From: Gallionellaceae bacterium
Lineage (GTDB): Bacteria > Pseudomonadota > Gammaproteobacteria > Burkholderiales > Thiobacillaceae
Assembly (NCBI GenBank): GCA_028714735.1
Contig: JAQTLU010000016.1
Coordinates: 9,854-68,097 of the forward strand
DNA: 58,244 nt
Direction: 5' to 3'
This document shows positions 16,449 through 25,478 of this stretch, piece by piece. The notes under the pieces were generated by a model that was given only the letters and a program-made list of their open reading frames with translations, was not told the DNA's origin and made no database searches. Position 1 is the first letter of the stretch; every line of letters begins with the position of its first letter. Made by a program: the position numbers and the translations under genes.

Positions 16449-18056
16449 ATGAGTACCAACATCGATAAATGGGATGTCGAGGACCCGAAGTTCTGGGAAT
16501 CGACCGGCAAGAAGGTCGCCAACCGGAATCTCTGGATTTCCATCCCCAGCCTGCTGATGGGCTTCGCCATCTGGCTGATGTGGGGGATCATCACCGTGCA
16601 GATGGCCAACCTGGGCTTCCCGTTCAAGCAGGAAGAACTGTTCACCCTGACCGCCATCGCCGGCCTCGCCGGCGCCACCCTGCGCATTCCGGCCTCGTTC
16701 ATGATCCGCCTGGCCGGCGGCCGCAACACCATCTTCCTGACCACGGCGCTGCTGCTGATCCCGGCCGTCGGCACCGGTTTCGCGTTGATGGACCATACCA
16801 CGCCGCTGCTCACCTTCCAGTTGCTGGCCCTGCTGTCCGGCATCGGCGGCGGCAACTTCGCCTGCTCGATGTCCAACATCAGCACCTTCTACCCGAAGCG
16901 CCTGCAGGGCACCGCCCTGGGCATGAACGCGGGCCTCGGCAACTTTGGCGTCACCACCATGCAGATACTGATCCCGCTGGTGATGACCGCCGGCGTGTTC
17001 GGCGCCCTGGCCGGCGACCCCATGGCCCTGGCCAAGGACTCCGGCTGGATCCTCGGCAAGATTCCCGCCGGCACCCTGACCTGGGTCCAGAACGCCGGCT
17101 TCGTCTGGCTGCTGTTCCTGATCCCGCTCGGCTTCCTGGGTTTCTTCGGCATGAACAACCTGATGGAGATCTCGCCGAAGATCGGCGGCACCGTCGCCGC
17201 CTTCATCAAGGTGCTCTGGCTCTACGGCTTGGCCTTCCTCACCGCCGCCATCGGCCTCTACCTCTACCTGCCGGCGCCGACCGGGCTGGGCCTGCTCAAC
17301 ATGTGGCTGGCGCTGCCGCTGATCATCGCCGCGACCCTGCTGGTCATGAAGCTGGCCGCCTTCGGCGAGATGAAGGCCAACATCGCCAAGCAGTTCGCCA
17401 TCTTCAGGAACAAGCACACCTGGTCGATGACCGCGCTCTATCTGGTCACCTTCGGTTCCTTCATCGGCTTCTCGATGGCGGTGCCGATGTCGATCAAGGT
17501 GATCTTCGGCGACATGCACACGCTCAATGCCGCCGGGGTCTGGGAGCACGTCAAGAACCCGAACGGTCCCTCGGCGCTGACCTATGCCTGGATCGGCCCC
17601 TTCGTCGGCGCCCTGATCCGGCCCGTGGGCGGCTGGATCGCCGACAAGGTGGGCGGCGCCATCGTCACCCAGGTCATCTCGGTGGTCATGGTCGCGGCCT
17701 CCGCCTATGCCGGCTGGATCATGATGCAGGCCTACCAGTCGGCCACGCCCGAGCAGTATTTCATGCAGTTCCTGGTCACCTTCGTGATCCTGTTCGCCGC
17801 CACCGGCATTGGCAACGGCTCCACCTTCCGTTCGGTCGGCGTCATCTTCGACCGCCAGCAGGCCGGCCCGGTACTGGGCTGGACCTCGGCGGTGGCCGCC
17901 TACGGCGCCTTCATCGCCCCGGTGGTGATCGGCGGCCAGATCAAGGCCGGCACCCCCGAGATGGCCATGTACGGCTTCGCCGCCTTCTATGCGGTCTGCC
18001 TGGTCATCAACTGGTGGTTCTACCTGCGCCCAGGCTCCGAGATCCGCAACCCCTAA
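16449..18056 (+). CDS. narK2: Nitrate/nitrite transporter NarK2-type (MFS)
   Basis: 535 residues, longer than NarK1, with 12 to 14 hydrophobic segments and a hydrophilic N-terminus (NIDKWDVEDPKFWESTGKK) typical of the nitrate/nitrite antiporter type. The first nitrate signature is ALGMNAGLGNFGVTTMQ and the second is ATGIGNGSTFRSVGVIFD near the C-terminus; a conserved arginine lies in TLRIPASFMIRLAGGR. Predicted role: nitrate uptake coupled to nitrite export during nitrate respiration. A CGGAG SD precedes it. narG begins 25 bp downstream. Confidence 0.92.
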   Translation: MSTNIDKWDVEDPKFWESTGKKVANRNLWISIPSLLMGFAIWLMWGIITVQMANLGFPFKQEELFTLTAIAGLAGATLRIPASFMIRLAGGRNTIFLTTALLLIPAVGTGFALMDHTTPLLTFQLLALLSGIGGGNFACSMSNISTFYPKRLQGTALGMNAGLGNFGVTTMQILIPLVMTAGVFGALAGDPMALAKDSGWILGKIPAGTLTWVQNAGFVWLLFLIPLGFLGFFGMNNLMEISPKIGGTVAAFIKVLWLYGLAFLTAAIGLYLYLPAPTGLGLLNMWLALPLIIAATLLVMKLAAFGEMKANIAKQFAIFRNKHTWSMTALYLVTFGSFIGFSMAVPMSIKVIFGDMHTLNAAGVWEHVKNPNGPSALTYAWIGPFVGALIRPVGGWIADKVGGAIVTQVISVVMVAASAYAGWIMMQAYQSATPEQYFMQFLVTFVILFAATGIGNGSTFRSVGVIFDRQQAGPVLGWTSAVAAYGAFIAPVVIGGQIKAGTPEMAMYGFAAFYAVCLVINWWFYLRPGSEIRNP

Positions 18057-18080
18057 TTCCATGGTCCATAGGAGAAAACA

Positions 18081-21000
18081 ATGAGTCACTTTCTAGATCG
18101 GCTGACCTACTTCACCCAACCGCGCGAGTCTTTCTCCGACGGCCATGGCATCAAGACCATCGAGGACCGCAAGTGGGAGGACGCCTACCGAAACAGGTGG
18201 CGCCACGACAAGGTGGTGCGCTCCACCCACGGCGTCAACTGCACCGGCGGCTGCTCCTGGAAGATCTTCGTCAAGAACGGCCTGGTGTCGTTCGAGATGC
18301 AGCAGACCGACTACCCGCGCACCCGCGAGGACCTGCCCAACCATGAGCCGCGCGGCTGCCAGCGCGGGGCGTCGTTCTCCTGGTACCTGTACAGCCCGCA
18401 CCGGATCAAGCACCCGATGATCCGCGGCCGCCTGCTCGACCTCTACCGGGCCGAGAAGCAGTCCGGCAAGGACCCGGTCGAGGCCTGGGCGGCGATCCAG
18501 GCCGACAGCGCCAAGCGCGACAAGTACGTCAAGGTGCGCGGCCTGGGTGGCTTCGTGCGCACGTCCTGGGACGAGGTGCTGGAGATCACCGCCGCCGCCA
18601 ACGTCTACACCATCAAGAAGTGGGGCCCGGACCGCATCTACGGCTTCTCGCCAATCCCGGCCATGTCGATGATCTCCTACGCCGCCGGCTCGCGTTACCT
18701 GTCGCTGATCGGCGCCGCCTGCGGCTCCTTCTACGACTGGTACTGCGACCTGCCGGCCGCCAGCCCGCAGACCTGGGGCGAGCAGACCGATGTGCCGGAG
18801 GCGGCCGACTGGTACAACTCGACCTACCTGATCATCACCGGCGCCAACCTGCCGATGACCCGGACCCCGGACGCCCACTTCGCCATCGAGACCCGCTACA
18901 AGGGCACCAAGATCGTCTCCATGGCGCCGGACTACGCCGAATACGTGAAGTTCGCCGACCTCTGGATGCCGGTCCGCCAGGGTACCGACTCGGCCGCCTT
19001 CCTGGCCATGGGCCACGTCGCACTGAAGGAGTTCTACGTCGACAGGCAGGTGCCGTATTTCCAGGAATACGCGCGCAAGTACACCGACATGCCGATGCAG
19101 GTCACCCTGCGCAAGCACGGCGACGGCTACGTCAGCGACCGCAACCTGCGCGCCAGCGACTTCGCCGGCAACCTGGGCGAGAGCAACAACCCGGAATGGA
19201 AGACCATCGTCTTCGACGAGGACAGCAACAGCTTCGTGGTGCCGAACGGCTCGGTCGGCTTCCGCTGGGGCGAGGAGGGCAAGTGGAACCTGCTCGAGAA
19301 GCAGTCCGACCAGTCCGGCATGAAGGCCGAACTGACCTGCCAGGGCAAGGCCGGGGTGACGATCGCCTCGGTCGGCTTCCCGCATTTCACCGAGGGCGAG
19401 CCCGACCTGCTCTACCGCAACGTGCCGGTGCGCAAGCTGACCCTGGCCGACGGTTCCGAGACCCTGGTCGCCTCGGTGTATGACCTGCAGATCGCCCAGT
19501 ACGGCATCGACCGCGGCCTCGGCGGCAACAACGTGGCCAAGGACTACAACGACGCCAATGTCGCCTACACCCCGGCCTGGGCCGCCAAGGTCACCGGCGT
19601 CAAGGCCGCCGACATCGAGCGGACCGGGCGCGAGTTCGCCGACAACGCCGTCAAGACCAAGGGCAAGTCCATGGTCATCATGGGCGCGGCGATCAACCAC
19701 TGGTATCACAATGACATGTCGTACCGGTCGATCATGAACCTGTTGCACATGTGCGGCTGCGTCGGCCAGAGCGGCGGCGGCTGGGCCCACTATGTCGGCC
19801 AGGAAAAGCTGCGGCCGCAGGCCGGCTGGGCGCCGATCGCCTTCGCGCTCGACTGGCACCGTCCGCCCCGGCACATGAACTCGACCTCCTACTGGTATTT
19901 CCACACCGACCAGTGGCGCTACGAGTCGGTCAAGGCCGACGACCTCCTGTCCCCGGCCGGCAAGAACCGCTACAAGGGTTACTCGCTGGCCGACTACAAC
20001 GTGGTCTCGACCCGGCTCGGCTGGCTGCCCTCGGCGCCCCACTTCAACCGCAACCCGCTGGAACTGGTGGCCGAGGCCGAGAAGGCCGGCGCCACCGACG
20101 AGGCCGGCGTGGCCAAACATGTGGTCGAACAACTGAAGTCCGGGGCGCTGGACGTCGCCTTCGCCGACCCGGACGCGCCGGAAAACTGGCCGCGCAACCT
20201 GATCGTCTGGCGCGCCAACCTGATCGGCACCTCGGCCAAGGGCCACGAGTACTTCCTCAAGCACCTGCTCGGCGCCCAGAACGGCGTCCTGAGCGAAGGC
20301 GGCGACGGCAACGATTGCAAGGAAGTGAAGTGGCACGAGAACGGCCCGACCGGCAAGCTCGACCTGATGGTGGACATCAACTTCCGCCTCAACTCCACCG
20401 GCGCCTATTCCGACATCATCCTGCCCACCGCGACCTGGTATGAGAAGCACGACCTCAACACCACCGACATGCACCCGTTCATCCACCCGCTGTCCGAGGC
20501 GGTGAATCCGGGCTGGGAATCGAAGTCCGACTGGCAGATCTTCAAGGCCCTGGCGAAGAAGTTCTCCAGCCTGTCCGGCAAGCACCTGGGTGTCAGGAAG
20601 GACATCGTCGCACTGCCGATGCAGCACGACTCGCCGTTCGAGATGGCGCAGCCGCTCGGCCAGGTCAAGGACTGGAAGAAGGGCGAGTGCGAGCCCATTC
20701 CGGGCAAGACCATGCCGCTGCTCAAGGTGGTCGAGCGCGACTACGCCAGCACCTACAGCAAGTTCATCGGCCTCGGTCCGCTCATGGTCAAGCTCGGCAA
20801 CAACATCAAGGGCATCGACTGGAACACCGACCAGGAGTACGAGGAACTCAAGAAGTGCAACTACACGGTGAAGGAGCCGGGCGTGTCGTTCGGCATGCCG
20901 AGCCTGGAAGAGGACATCGGCGCCTGCGAGGCGGTCATGCGCATGGCCCCGGAGACCAACGGCGAGGTGGCGCACAAGTCGTGGTCGGCCCTGTCGAAGA

Positions 21001-21836
21001 AGACCGGCATCGACCACCATCACCTGTACGCCGGGCGGCATGAGGACAAGATCACCTTCCGCGACATCCAGGCCCAGCCGCGCAAGATCATCACCGCGCC
21101 GACCTGGTCCGGGATCGAGTCGGAACATGTCTCCTACACCGCCGGCTACACCAACATCCACGAGCACATCCCGTTCCGCACCCTGACCGGCCGGGCCCAC
21201 TTCTACCAGGACCACGAGTGGATGCTGGACTTCGGCGAGGGCTTCTGCGCCTTCCGGCCGCCGCAGGACCTGGGCGCGCACAAGAAGGTGCCGGCCAGCG
21301 TGATGAAGAAGCCGCACCTGACCCTGTCCTGGATCACGCCGCACTCCAAGTGGGGCATCCACTCCACCTACCAGGACAACCTGCGCATGCTCAACCTGTT
21401 CCGCGGCGGGCCTTATGTCTGGATCGCCGAGGACGACGCCAAGTCGATCGGCATCGCCGACAACGACTGGGTCGAGGCGATCAACGCCAACGGCGCCACC
21501 ATGGCCCGTGCGGTGGTGTCGCAGCGGGTCCCGCGCGGCATGGCGATGATGTACCACGCCCAGGAGAAGACCATAAACGTGCCCGGCTCGCCTTCCACCG
21601 GCAAGCGCGGCGGCATCCTCAACTCGGTCACCCGGGTCATCGTCAAGCCGACCAACATGGTCGGCGGCTATGTTCAGCTCGCCTACGGCTTCAACTACTA
21701 CGGCACGGTGGGCTGCCAGCGCGACGAGGTGGTGATCCTGCACAAGGTCGAGGACCAGAACATCGACTGGCTGGAGCGGCCGTTGACGCCTGAACGCGAG
21801 CAGCAGCGCAACCCCGCCGGCATCGGCTCGAAATAA
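18081..21836 (+). CDS. narG: Respiratory nitrate reductase alpha subunit NarG
   Basis: 1251 residues, full length for NarG. The N-terminal FS0 [4Fe-4S] ligands are His50, Cys54, Cys58 (HGVNCTGGCSW) and Cys93 (RGCQRG). The molybdenum ligand is the Asp in the YCDLPAASPQTWGEQ segment (about Asp223). The bis-MGD binding regions and the C-terminal dinucleotide-binding domain follow (MYHAQEKTINVPGSP, GGVNSVTR-type segment). No twin-arginine signal is present, so the active site faces the cytoplasm. Role: reduces nitrate to nitrite with electrons relayed by NarH and NarI. It starts behind an AGGAGA SD; narH follows after 20 bp. Confidence 0.98.
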   Translation: MSHFLDRLTYFTQPRESFSDGHGIKTIEDRKWEDAYRNRWRHDKVVRSTHGVNCTGGCSWKIFVKNGLVSFEMQQTDYPRTREDLPNHEPRGCQRGASFSWYLYSPHRIKHPMIRGRLLDLYRAEKQSGKDPVEAWAAIQADSAKRDKYVKVRGLGGFVRTSWDEVLEITAAANVYTIKKWGPDRIYGFSPIPAMSMISYAAGSRYLSLIGAACGSFYDWYCDLPAASPQTWGEQTDVPEAADWYNSTYLIITGANLPMTRTPDAHFAIETRYKGTKIVSMAPDYAEYVKFADLWMPVRQGTDSAAFLAMGHVALKEFYVDRQVPYFQEYARKYTDMPMQVTLRKHGDGYVSDRNLRASDFAGNLGESNNPEWKTIVFDEDSNSFVVPNGSVGFRWGEEGKWNLLEKQSDQSGMKAELTCQGKAGVTIASVGFPHFTEGEPDLLYRNVPVRKLTLADGSETLVASVYDLQIAQYGIDRGLGGNNVAKDYNDANVAYTPAWAAKVTGVKAADIERTGREFADNAVKTKGKSMVIMGAAINHWYHNDMSYRSIMNLLHMCGCVGQSGGGWAHYVGQEKLRPQAGWAPIAFALDWHRPPRHMNSTSYWYFHTDQWRYESVKADDLLSPAGKNRYKGYSLADYNVVSTRLGWLPSAPHFNRNPLELVAEAEKAGATDEAGVAKHVVEQLKSGALDVAFADPDAPENWPRNLIVWRANLIGTSAKGHEYFLKHLLGAQNGVLSEGGDGNDCKEVKWHENGPTGKLDLMVDINFRLNSTGAYSDIILPTATWYEKHDLNTTDMHPFIHPLSEAVNPGWESKSDWQIFKALAKKFSSLSGKHLGVRKDIVALPMQHDSPFEMAQPLGQVKDWKKGECEPIPGKTMPLLKVVERDYASTYSKFIGLGPLMVKLGNNIKGIDWNTDQEYEELKKCNYTVKEPGVSFGMPSLEEDIGACEAVMRMAPETNGEVAHKSWSALSKKTGIDHHHLYAGRHEDKITFRDIQAQPRKIITAPTWSGIESEHVSYTAGYTNIHEHIPFRTLTGRAHFYQDHEWMLDFGEGFCAFRPPQDLGAHKKVPASVMKKPHLTLSWITPHSKWGIHSTYQDNLRMLNLFRGGPYVWIAEDDAKSIGIADNDWVEAINANGATMARAVVSQRVPRGMAMMYHAQEKTINVPGSPSTGKRGGILNSVTRVIVKPTNMVGGYVQLAYGFNYYGTVGCQRDEVVILHKVEDQNIDWLERPLTPEREQQRNPAGIGSK

Positions 21837-21856
21837 CCGTCATCCAGGAGAAAGCC

Positions 21857-23404
21857 ATGAAAGTCAGAGCCCAATTCGCCTTCGTCTTCAACCTGGACAA
21901 GTGCATCGGCTGCCATACCTGCTCGGTCACCTGCAAGAACGTCTGGACCAACCGCAAGGGCGCCGAGTACATGTGGTTCAACAACGTCGAGTCCAAGCCC
22001 GGCATCGGTTATCCCAAGCAGTGGGAGAACCAGGAGATCTGGCGCGGCGGCTGGGAGTTGAAGAACGGAAAACTCCAGCTCAAATCCGGCTCCAAGCTGG
22101 ACCGCCTGCTCAACATCTTCTCCAACCCGGACATGCCGGAGATCGATGACTACTACGAGCCGTTCACCTTCGACTATGCCCGGCTGCAGAACGCGCCCCT
22201 GAGCGAGGCGGCGCCGACCGCCCGGCCGGTGTCGCAGATCACCGGCGAGAAGATGGAAAAGATCACCTGGGGTCCGAACTGGGAAGACGACCTCGCCGGC
22301 GAGTTCGAGAAGCGGTCCAAGGACCGCAACATGCACAACCTGGAGAAGGAGATCTACAAGCAGTTCGAGAACACCTTCCACATGTATCTGCCGCGCATCT
22401 GCAACCACTGCATCAACCCGGCCTGCGTCGCCGCCTGCCCCTCGGGTTCGCTGTACAAGCGCGAGGAAGACGGCATCGTCCTGGTCGACCAGGACAAGTG
22501 CCGCGGCTGGCGCATGTGTATCTCCTCCTGCCCGTACAAGAAGGTGTTCTACAACTGGGAATCGGGCAAGGCCGAGAAGTGCATCGGCTGCTACCCGCGC
22601 GTCGAGTCCGGCATGCCGACGGTATGCTCGGAGTCCTGCGTCGGCCGCATCCGCTACAACGGCATCATGTTGTACGACGCCGACCAGATCGAGCAGCTGG
22701 CCTCGGTGCCGAACGAGCAGGACCTCTACCAGGCCCAGCTCGACATCTTCCTCGATCCCAACGACCCCAAGGTGATCGAGCAGGCCCGCCTCGACGGCAT
22801 CCCCGAGGACTGGATCGAGGCCGCGCGCAAGTCGCCGATCTACAAGATGGCGGTGGACTGGAAGATCGCCTTCCCGATGCACCCCGAGTTCCGCACCCTG
22901 CCCATGGTCTGGTACGTGCCGCCGCTGTCGCCGGTGCAGTCGCACATCGACCAGGGCGGCCTGTCCTCCGATCCGGGCAGCGTCATCCCGCCGGTGGAAA
23001 ACCTGCGCCTGCCGGTGAAATACCTGGCCAACCTGCTCACCGCCGGCAAGGAAGAACCGATCGTACTGGCCCTGAAACGGATGATCGCGATGCGCGCCTA
23101 CCAGCGCTCCATCCACGTCGAAGGCCAGGCCGACACCCGCGCCCTGGACGAGATCGGCATGAGCGAGGACATGGCCAAGGAGATGTACCGTTACCTCGCC
23201 ATCGCCAACTACGAGGACCGCTTCGTGATACCGACCGGCCATCAGGAGGTCGCGCTGGAGGACTTCTACGCCTTCCAGGGCCAGAACGGCTTCTCCTTCG
23301 GCAACGACTCCTCGCCCGGCATCTCCGCCAACTCGCTGTTCCCGGAGCGGCGCAAGGAGACGGTGGAATCCCTCGAACCGGCGCCTTTGGCCGACAAACG
23401 CTAA
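21857..23404 (+). CDS. narH: Respiratory nitrate reductase beta subunit NarH
   Basis: 515 residues. Four Fe-S clusters can be read from the cysteines: Cys16/19/22/26 (CIGCHTCSVTC), Cys182/185/190/194 (CNHCINPACVAAC), Cys215 and Cys221/225 with Trp218 in place of the fourth ligand (CRGWRMCISSC), which marks the [3Fe-4S] FS4 site of NarH, and Cys242/245/257/261. Role: electron wire between the NarI hemes and NarG on the cytoplasmic face. The downstream gap to narJ holds a strong palindrome. Confidence 0.98.
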   Translation: MKVRAQFAFVFNLDKCIGCHTCSVTCKNVWTNRKGAEYMWFNNVESKPGIGYPKQWENQEIWRGGWELKNGKLQLKSGSKLDRLLNIFSNPDMPEIDDYYEPFTFDYARLQNAPLSEAAPTARPVSQITGEKMEKITWGPNWEDDLAGEFEKRSKDRNMHNLEKEIYKQFENTFHMYLPRICNHCINPACVAACPSGSLYKREEDGIVLVDQDKCRGWRMCISSCPYKKVFYNWESGKAEKCIGCYPRVESGMPTVCSESCVGRIRYNGIMLYDADQIEQLASVPNEQDLYQAQLDIFLDPNDPKVIEQARLDGIPEDWIEAARKSPIYKMAVDWKIAFPMHPEFRTLPMVWYVPPLSPVQSHIDQGGLSSDPGSVIPPVENLRLPVKYLANLLTAGKEEPIVLALKRMIAMRAYQRSIHVEGQADTRALDEIGMSEDMAKEMYRYLAIANYEDRFVIPTGHQEVALEDFYAFQGQNGFSFGNDSSPGISANSLFPERRKETVESLEPAPLADKR

Positions 23405-23416
23405 GACTTGTTTCCT

Positions 23417-23437
23417 CCCTCTCCCGGCGGGAGAGGG
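23417..23437. repeat. REP-like palindrome between narH and narJ
   Basis: CCCTCTCCC-GGC-GGGAGAGGG is a perfect 9-bp inverted repeat in the 53-bp narH-narJ gap. Its core resembles dispersed palindromes common in Proteobacteria and a second copy at 29311-29340 in this window. In the transcript it would form a very stable hairpin that could protect the narGH part or reduce narJI expression. Confidence 0.7.
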
Positions 23438-23457
23438 CAAGAACCTAGGAGAACACC

Positions 23458-23973
23458 ATGCTTTATCGACTGCTGTCCAAACTGCTGGACTACCCCGACG
23501 CCGATCTGCTCGACGCCCTGCCGGAAACGCGCGCCCGCCTGGCCCGCAATCCCGACCTCGACCCGACCGAACGTCGCGTCGTGGCGGATTTCATCGACCA
23601 CCTCGAAGCCCTGGACCCGACCGAGGCCCAGGCCGCCTATGTGCTGACCTTCGACCTCACGCCGGAACACGCCCTGCACCTGACCCACCATCTGTTCGGC
23701 GACGACAAGAACCGCGGCCCGGCCCTGATCGACCTGACCGAGTTCTACAAGGAATACGGCCTCGAACTGGCGGCCAACGAACTGCCCGACTTCCTGCCCC
23801 TGGTGCTGGAATTCGCCGACCAGCTCGACCCGGAAGAAGCCCGCATGTTCCTGGCCCAGTGGACCAAGGTGCTCAAGGTGCTGGCCGGCAACCTGGAAAA
23901 GGCGGACAGCCCCTATGCGGCGCTGGTCCGCCTGGTCGAGAACCGCGCCCAACTCGTCAAAGCCGCCGCCTGA
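23458..23973 (+). CDS. narJ: Nitrate reductase assembly chaperone NarJ
   Basis: 171 residues, all-helical, cytosolic. The start MLYRLLSKLLDYPDADLLDALPE is the typical NarJ opening. The chaperone core is LTFDLTPEHALHLTHHLFGD, then RGPALIDLTEFYKEYGLEL and NELPDFLPLVLEF, the family's most conserved helices. It is shorter at the C-terminus than E. coli NarJ (236). Role: binds apo-NarG and guides Moco and FS0 insertion before membrane docking. It has an AGGAG SD; narI begins 13 bp downstream. Confidence 0.96.
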   Translation: MLYRLLSKLLDYPDADLLDALPETRARLARNPDLDPTERRVVADFIDHLEALDPTEAQAAYVLTFDLTPEHALHLTHHLFGDDKNRGPALIDLTEFYKEYGLELAANELPDFLPLVLEFADQLDPEEARMFLAQWTKVLKVLAGNLEKADSPYAALVRLVENRAQLVKAAA

Positions 23974-23986
23974 ACAGGAGAACACC

Positions 23987-24673
23987 ATGGACCTGCATCA
24001 ACTCATCTTCGGGGTCTACCCCTACATCGCCCTGGTCACCTTCATGCTGGGCAGCTGGATCCGTTTCGACCATGAGCAATACACCTGGAAGAGCGACTCC
24101 AGCCAGCTGCTCTCGAAGGAATACATGCGTTTCGCCAGCAACGTCTTCCACATCGGCATCCTGGGCATCTTCTTCGGCCACCTGGTCGGCCTGCTGACGC
24201 CGCACTCGGCGTTCCAGGCCATGGGCATTTCCGACATGGCCCACCAGGGCATCGCCATCTTCGCCGGCGGCATCTTCGGCCTGATGGTGATCCTGGGCGG
24301 CGCGATCCTCTGGCTGCGCCGGATGTTCAACAAGCGGGTGCGCGCCGCCAGCCGCTGGATGGATATCAATATCCTGGGCTGGCTGATCCTCACCGCGCTG
24401 TTCGGCCTGTCCACCATCTACTGGTCGATCGGCCACGCCGAACACGGCGATGCCACGGTGATGATCCGCCTGGCCGAGTATGTCCAGAGCGTGGTGACCC
24501 TGCAGGCCAACCCCGACCTGCTGCGCGGGCTCGACACCGTCTACAAGGTGCACATCTTCCTCGGCCTGTCGGTGTTCCTGTTCTTCCCGTTCACCCGCCT
24601 GGTGCACATCTGGAGCGCGCCGGTCGGCTACCTGTTCCGCGCCTACCAGATCGTGCGCGCGAAACGGGTCTGA
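23987..24673 (+). CDS. narI: Respiratory nitrate reductase gamma subunit NarI (diheme cytochrome b)
   Basis: 228 residues from ATG 23987 behind CAGGAG; an earlier in-frame start inside narJ is unnecessary. Five membrane helices. Heme b ligands are His55 and His65 (FHIGILGIFFGHLVGL) and His189 and His207 (KVHIF, LVHIW), the NarI pairing. Role: oxidises quinol on the periplasmic side and passes electrons to NarH. It is the last gene of the operon; an intrinsic terminator follows 9 bp after its stop. Confidence 0.97.
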   Translation: MDLHQLIFGVYPYIALVTFMLGSWIRFDHEQYTWKSDSSQLLSKEYMRFASNVFHIGILGIFFGHLVGLLTPHSAFQAMGISDMAHQGIAIFAGGIFGLMVILGGAILWLRRMFNKRVRAASRWMDINILGWLILTALFGLSTIYWSIGHAEHGDATVMIRLAEYVQSVVTLQANPDLLRGLDTVYKVHIFLGLSVFLFFPFTRLVHIWSAPVGYLFRAYQIVRAKRV

Positions 24674-24681
24674 TCCTTTCC

Positions 24682-24768
24682 GTCGCCATGGCCACAGTCC
24701 CCTTCCGCGTTCTCCTTCGCAGCTCATCACCTCTCTTCCGCGCGGAAGCGGCCATGGCGACCTTTTTA
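24682..24768 (+). terminator. Terminator of the nar operon
   Basis: A 12-bp stem (GTCGCCATGGCC at 24682-24693 with GGCCATGGCGAC at 24750-24761) encloses a 56-base loop. The loop contains a second perfect palindrome, CTTCCGCGCGGAAG (24735-24748). Five T follow directly (24763-24767). The position just after narI fits transcription termination. Confidence 0.7.
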
Positions 24769-24771
24769 TAC

Positions 24772-24785
24772 CTGACCAAGATCAA
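24772..24785 (+). promoter_or_regulatory. FNR-like box upstream of the DsrC-like gene
   Basis: CTGACCAAGATCAA matches TTGAT-N4-ATCAA at 8 of 10 positions, 74 bp before the DsrC-like ATG. Its spacer CAAG is identical to that of the narX-narK1 box at 14959. An A/T-rich stretch (TAATTATG near 24825-24835) could be the -10 region. It suggests co-regulation with nitrate respiration. Confidence 0.45.
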
Positions 24786-24858
24786 GGCCGATTTTCAGCA
24801 AGCGCCTGATCATGTATACCAGAGTAATTATGTAGAGTAATTGAACAAGGAGGCTGAC

Positions 24859-25266
24859 ATGTTGGAAACCCCCAAGGGCATCTTCATCCCCGAGGCCCGA
24901 AATACCGCCAATCCCTATGCCATCTACACCCGCAAGGTGCTGGTCGACGGCCGCGAGGTACTGACCGATCCCGAGGGCTACCTCCTCAAGCTGGACGAAT
25001 GGAGCGAGGGCTTCGCCGTCGCCCAGGCCGGGGTCGAGGGGCTGGAACTGACCGACGAGCACTGGCAGGTGATCCGGTTCATCCGCGAATACTACGAAGA
25101 GCACAACGTCCAGGCCCAGGTGCGCGACATGATCAAGCACTTCCGCGCCGCCTGGGGTCCGGACCATGGCAACAACCACTATCTGCACGCCATCTTCCCC
25201 ATGGGCGGGCCGCAGAAACAGGGCAACCGCCTGGCCGGGGTGCGCAAGACCAAGGGCGAGCACTGA
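24859..25266 (+). CDS. DsrC/TusE-family protein lacking both conserved cysteines
   Basis: 135 residues from ATG 24859, behind a strong AAGGAGG SD. The C-terminal two thirds fit DsrC/TusE: LLKLDEWSEGFAVAQAG, LTDEHWQVIRFIREYYEEH, MIKHFRAAWG, then the C-terminal arm. In true DsrC and TusE this arm ends with two functional cysteines (pattern GPxKQxC, then GCV). Here it reads GPQKQGN and ends KGEH, so both are replaced, by Asn and Glu. The protein therefore cannot carry sulfur in the usual way. Cysteine-less family members have been proposed to be regulatory. The N-terminal extension of about 25 residues is also unlike TusE. It has its own terminator and probably its own promoter after the nar operon. 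Confidence 0.88.
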   Translation: MLETPKGIFIPEARNTANPYAIYTRKVLVDGREVLTDPEGYLLKLDEWSEGFAVAQAGVEGLELTDEHWQVIRFIREYYEEHNVQAQVRDMIKHFRAAWGPDHGNNHYLHAIFPMGGPQKQGNRLAGVRKTKGEH

Positions 25267-25293
25267 CCGGGATTTCGGGTCAGCGCCATGTTG

Positions 25294-25329
25294 GCGCGTC
25301 GCCAGTGTGGATGGGCGACGCGCTTTCCT
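25294..25329 (+). terminator. Terminator after the DsrC-like gene
   Basis: A perfect 10-bp stem, GCGCGTCGCC (25294-25303) with GGCGACGCGC (25314-25323), closes a 10-base loop and is followed by TTTCCTT, 28 bp past the stop. Confidence 0.7.
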
Positions 25330-25478
25330 TGGGTGTGGATTACGTAAAACGCCTGTAGTGGGTCGCCAACCAGGCTGACTGACCTGGGCAAACCGGCCTA
25401 CGCGAACCCTGGCCGCCCCGAGGCCAAATCCCGGCGCACGTGCTTGGCTGGCTCATTGGTTTCTGCCAGACTTCCTTG

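Noticed and set aside
18093-21743. 1216-codon open frame antisense to narG
   Set aside because: Long antisense frames arise from high GC at third codon positions. The product resembles no protein, and narG on the other strand is complete.
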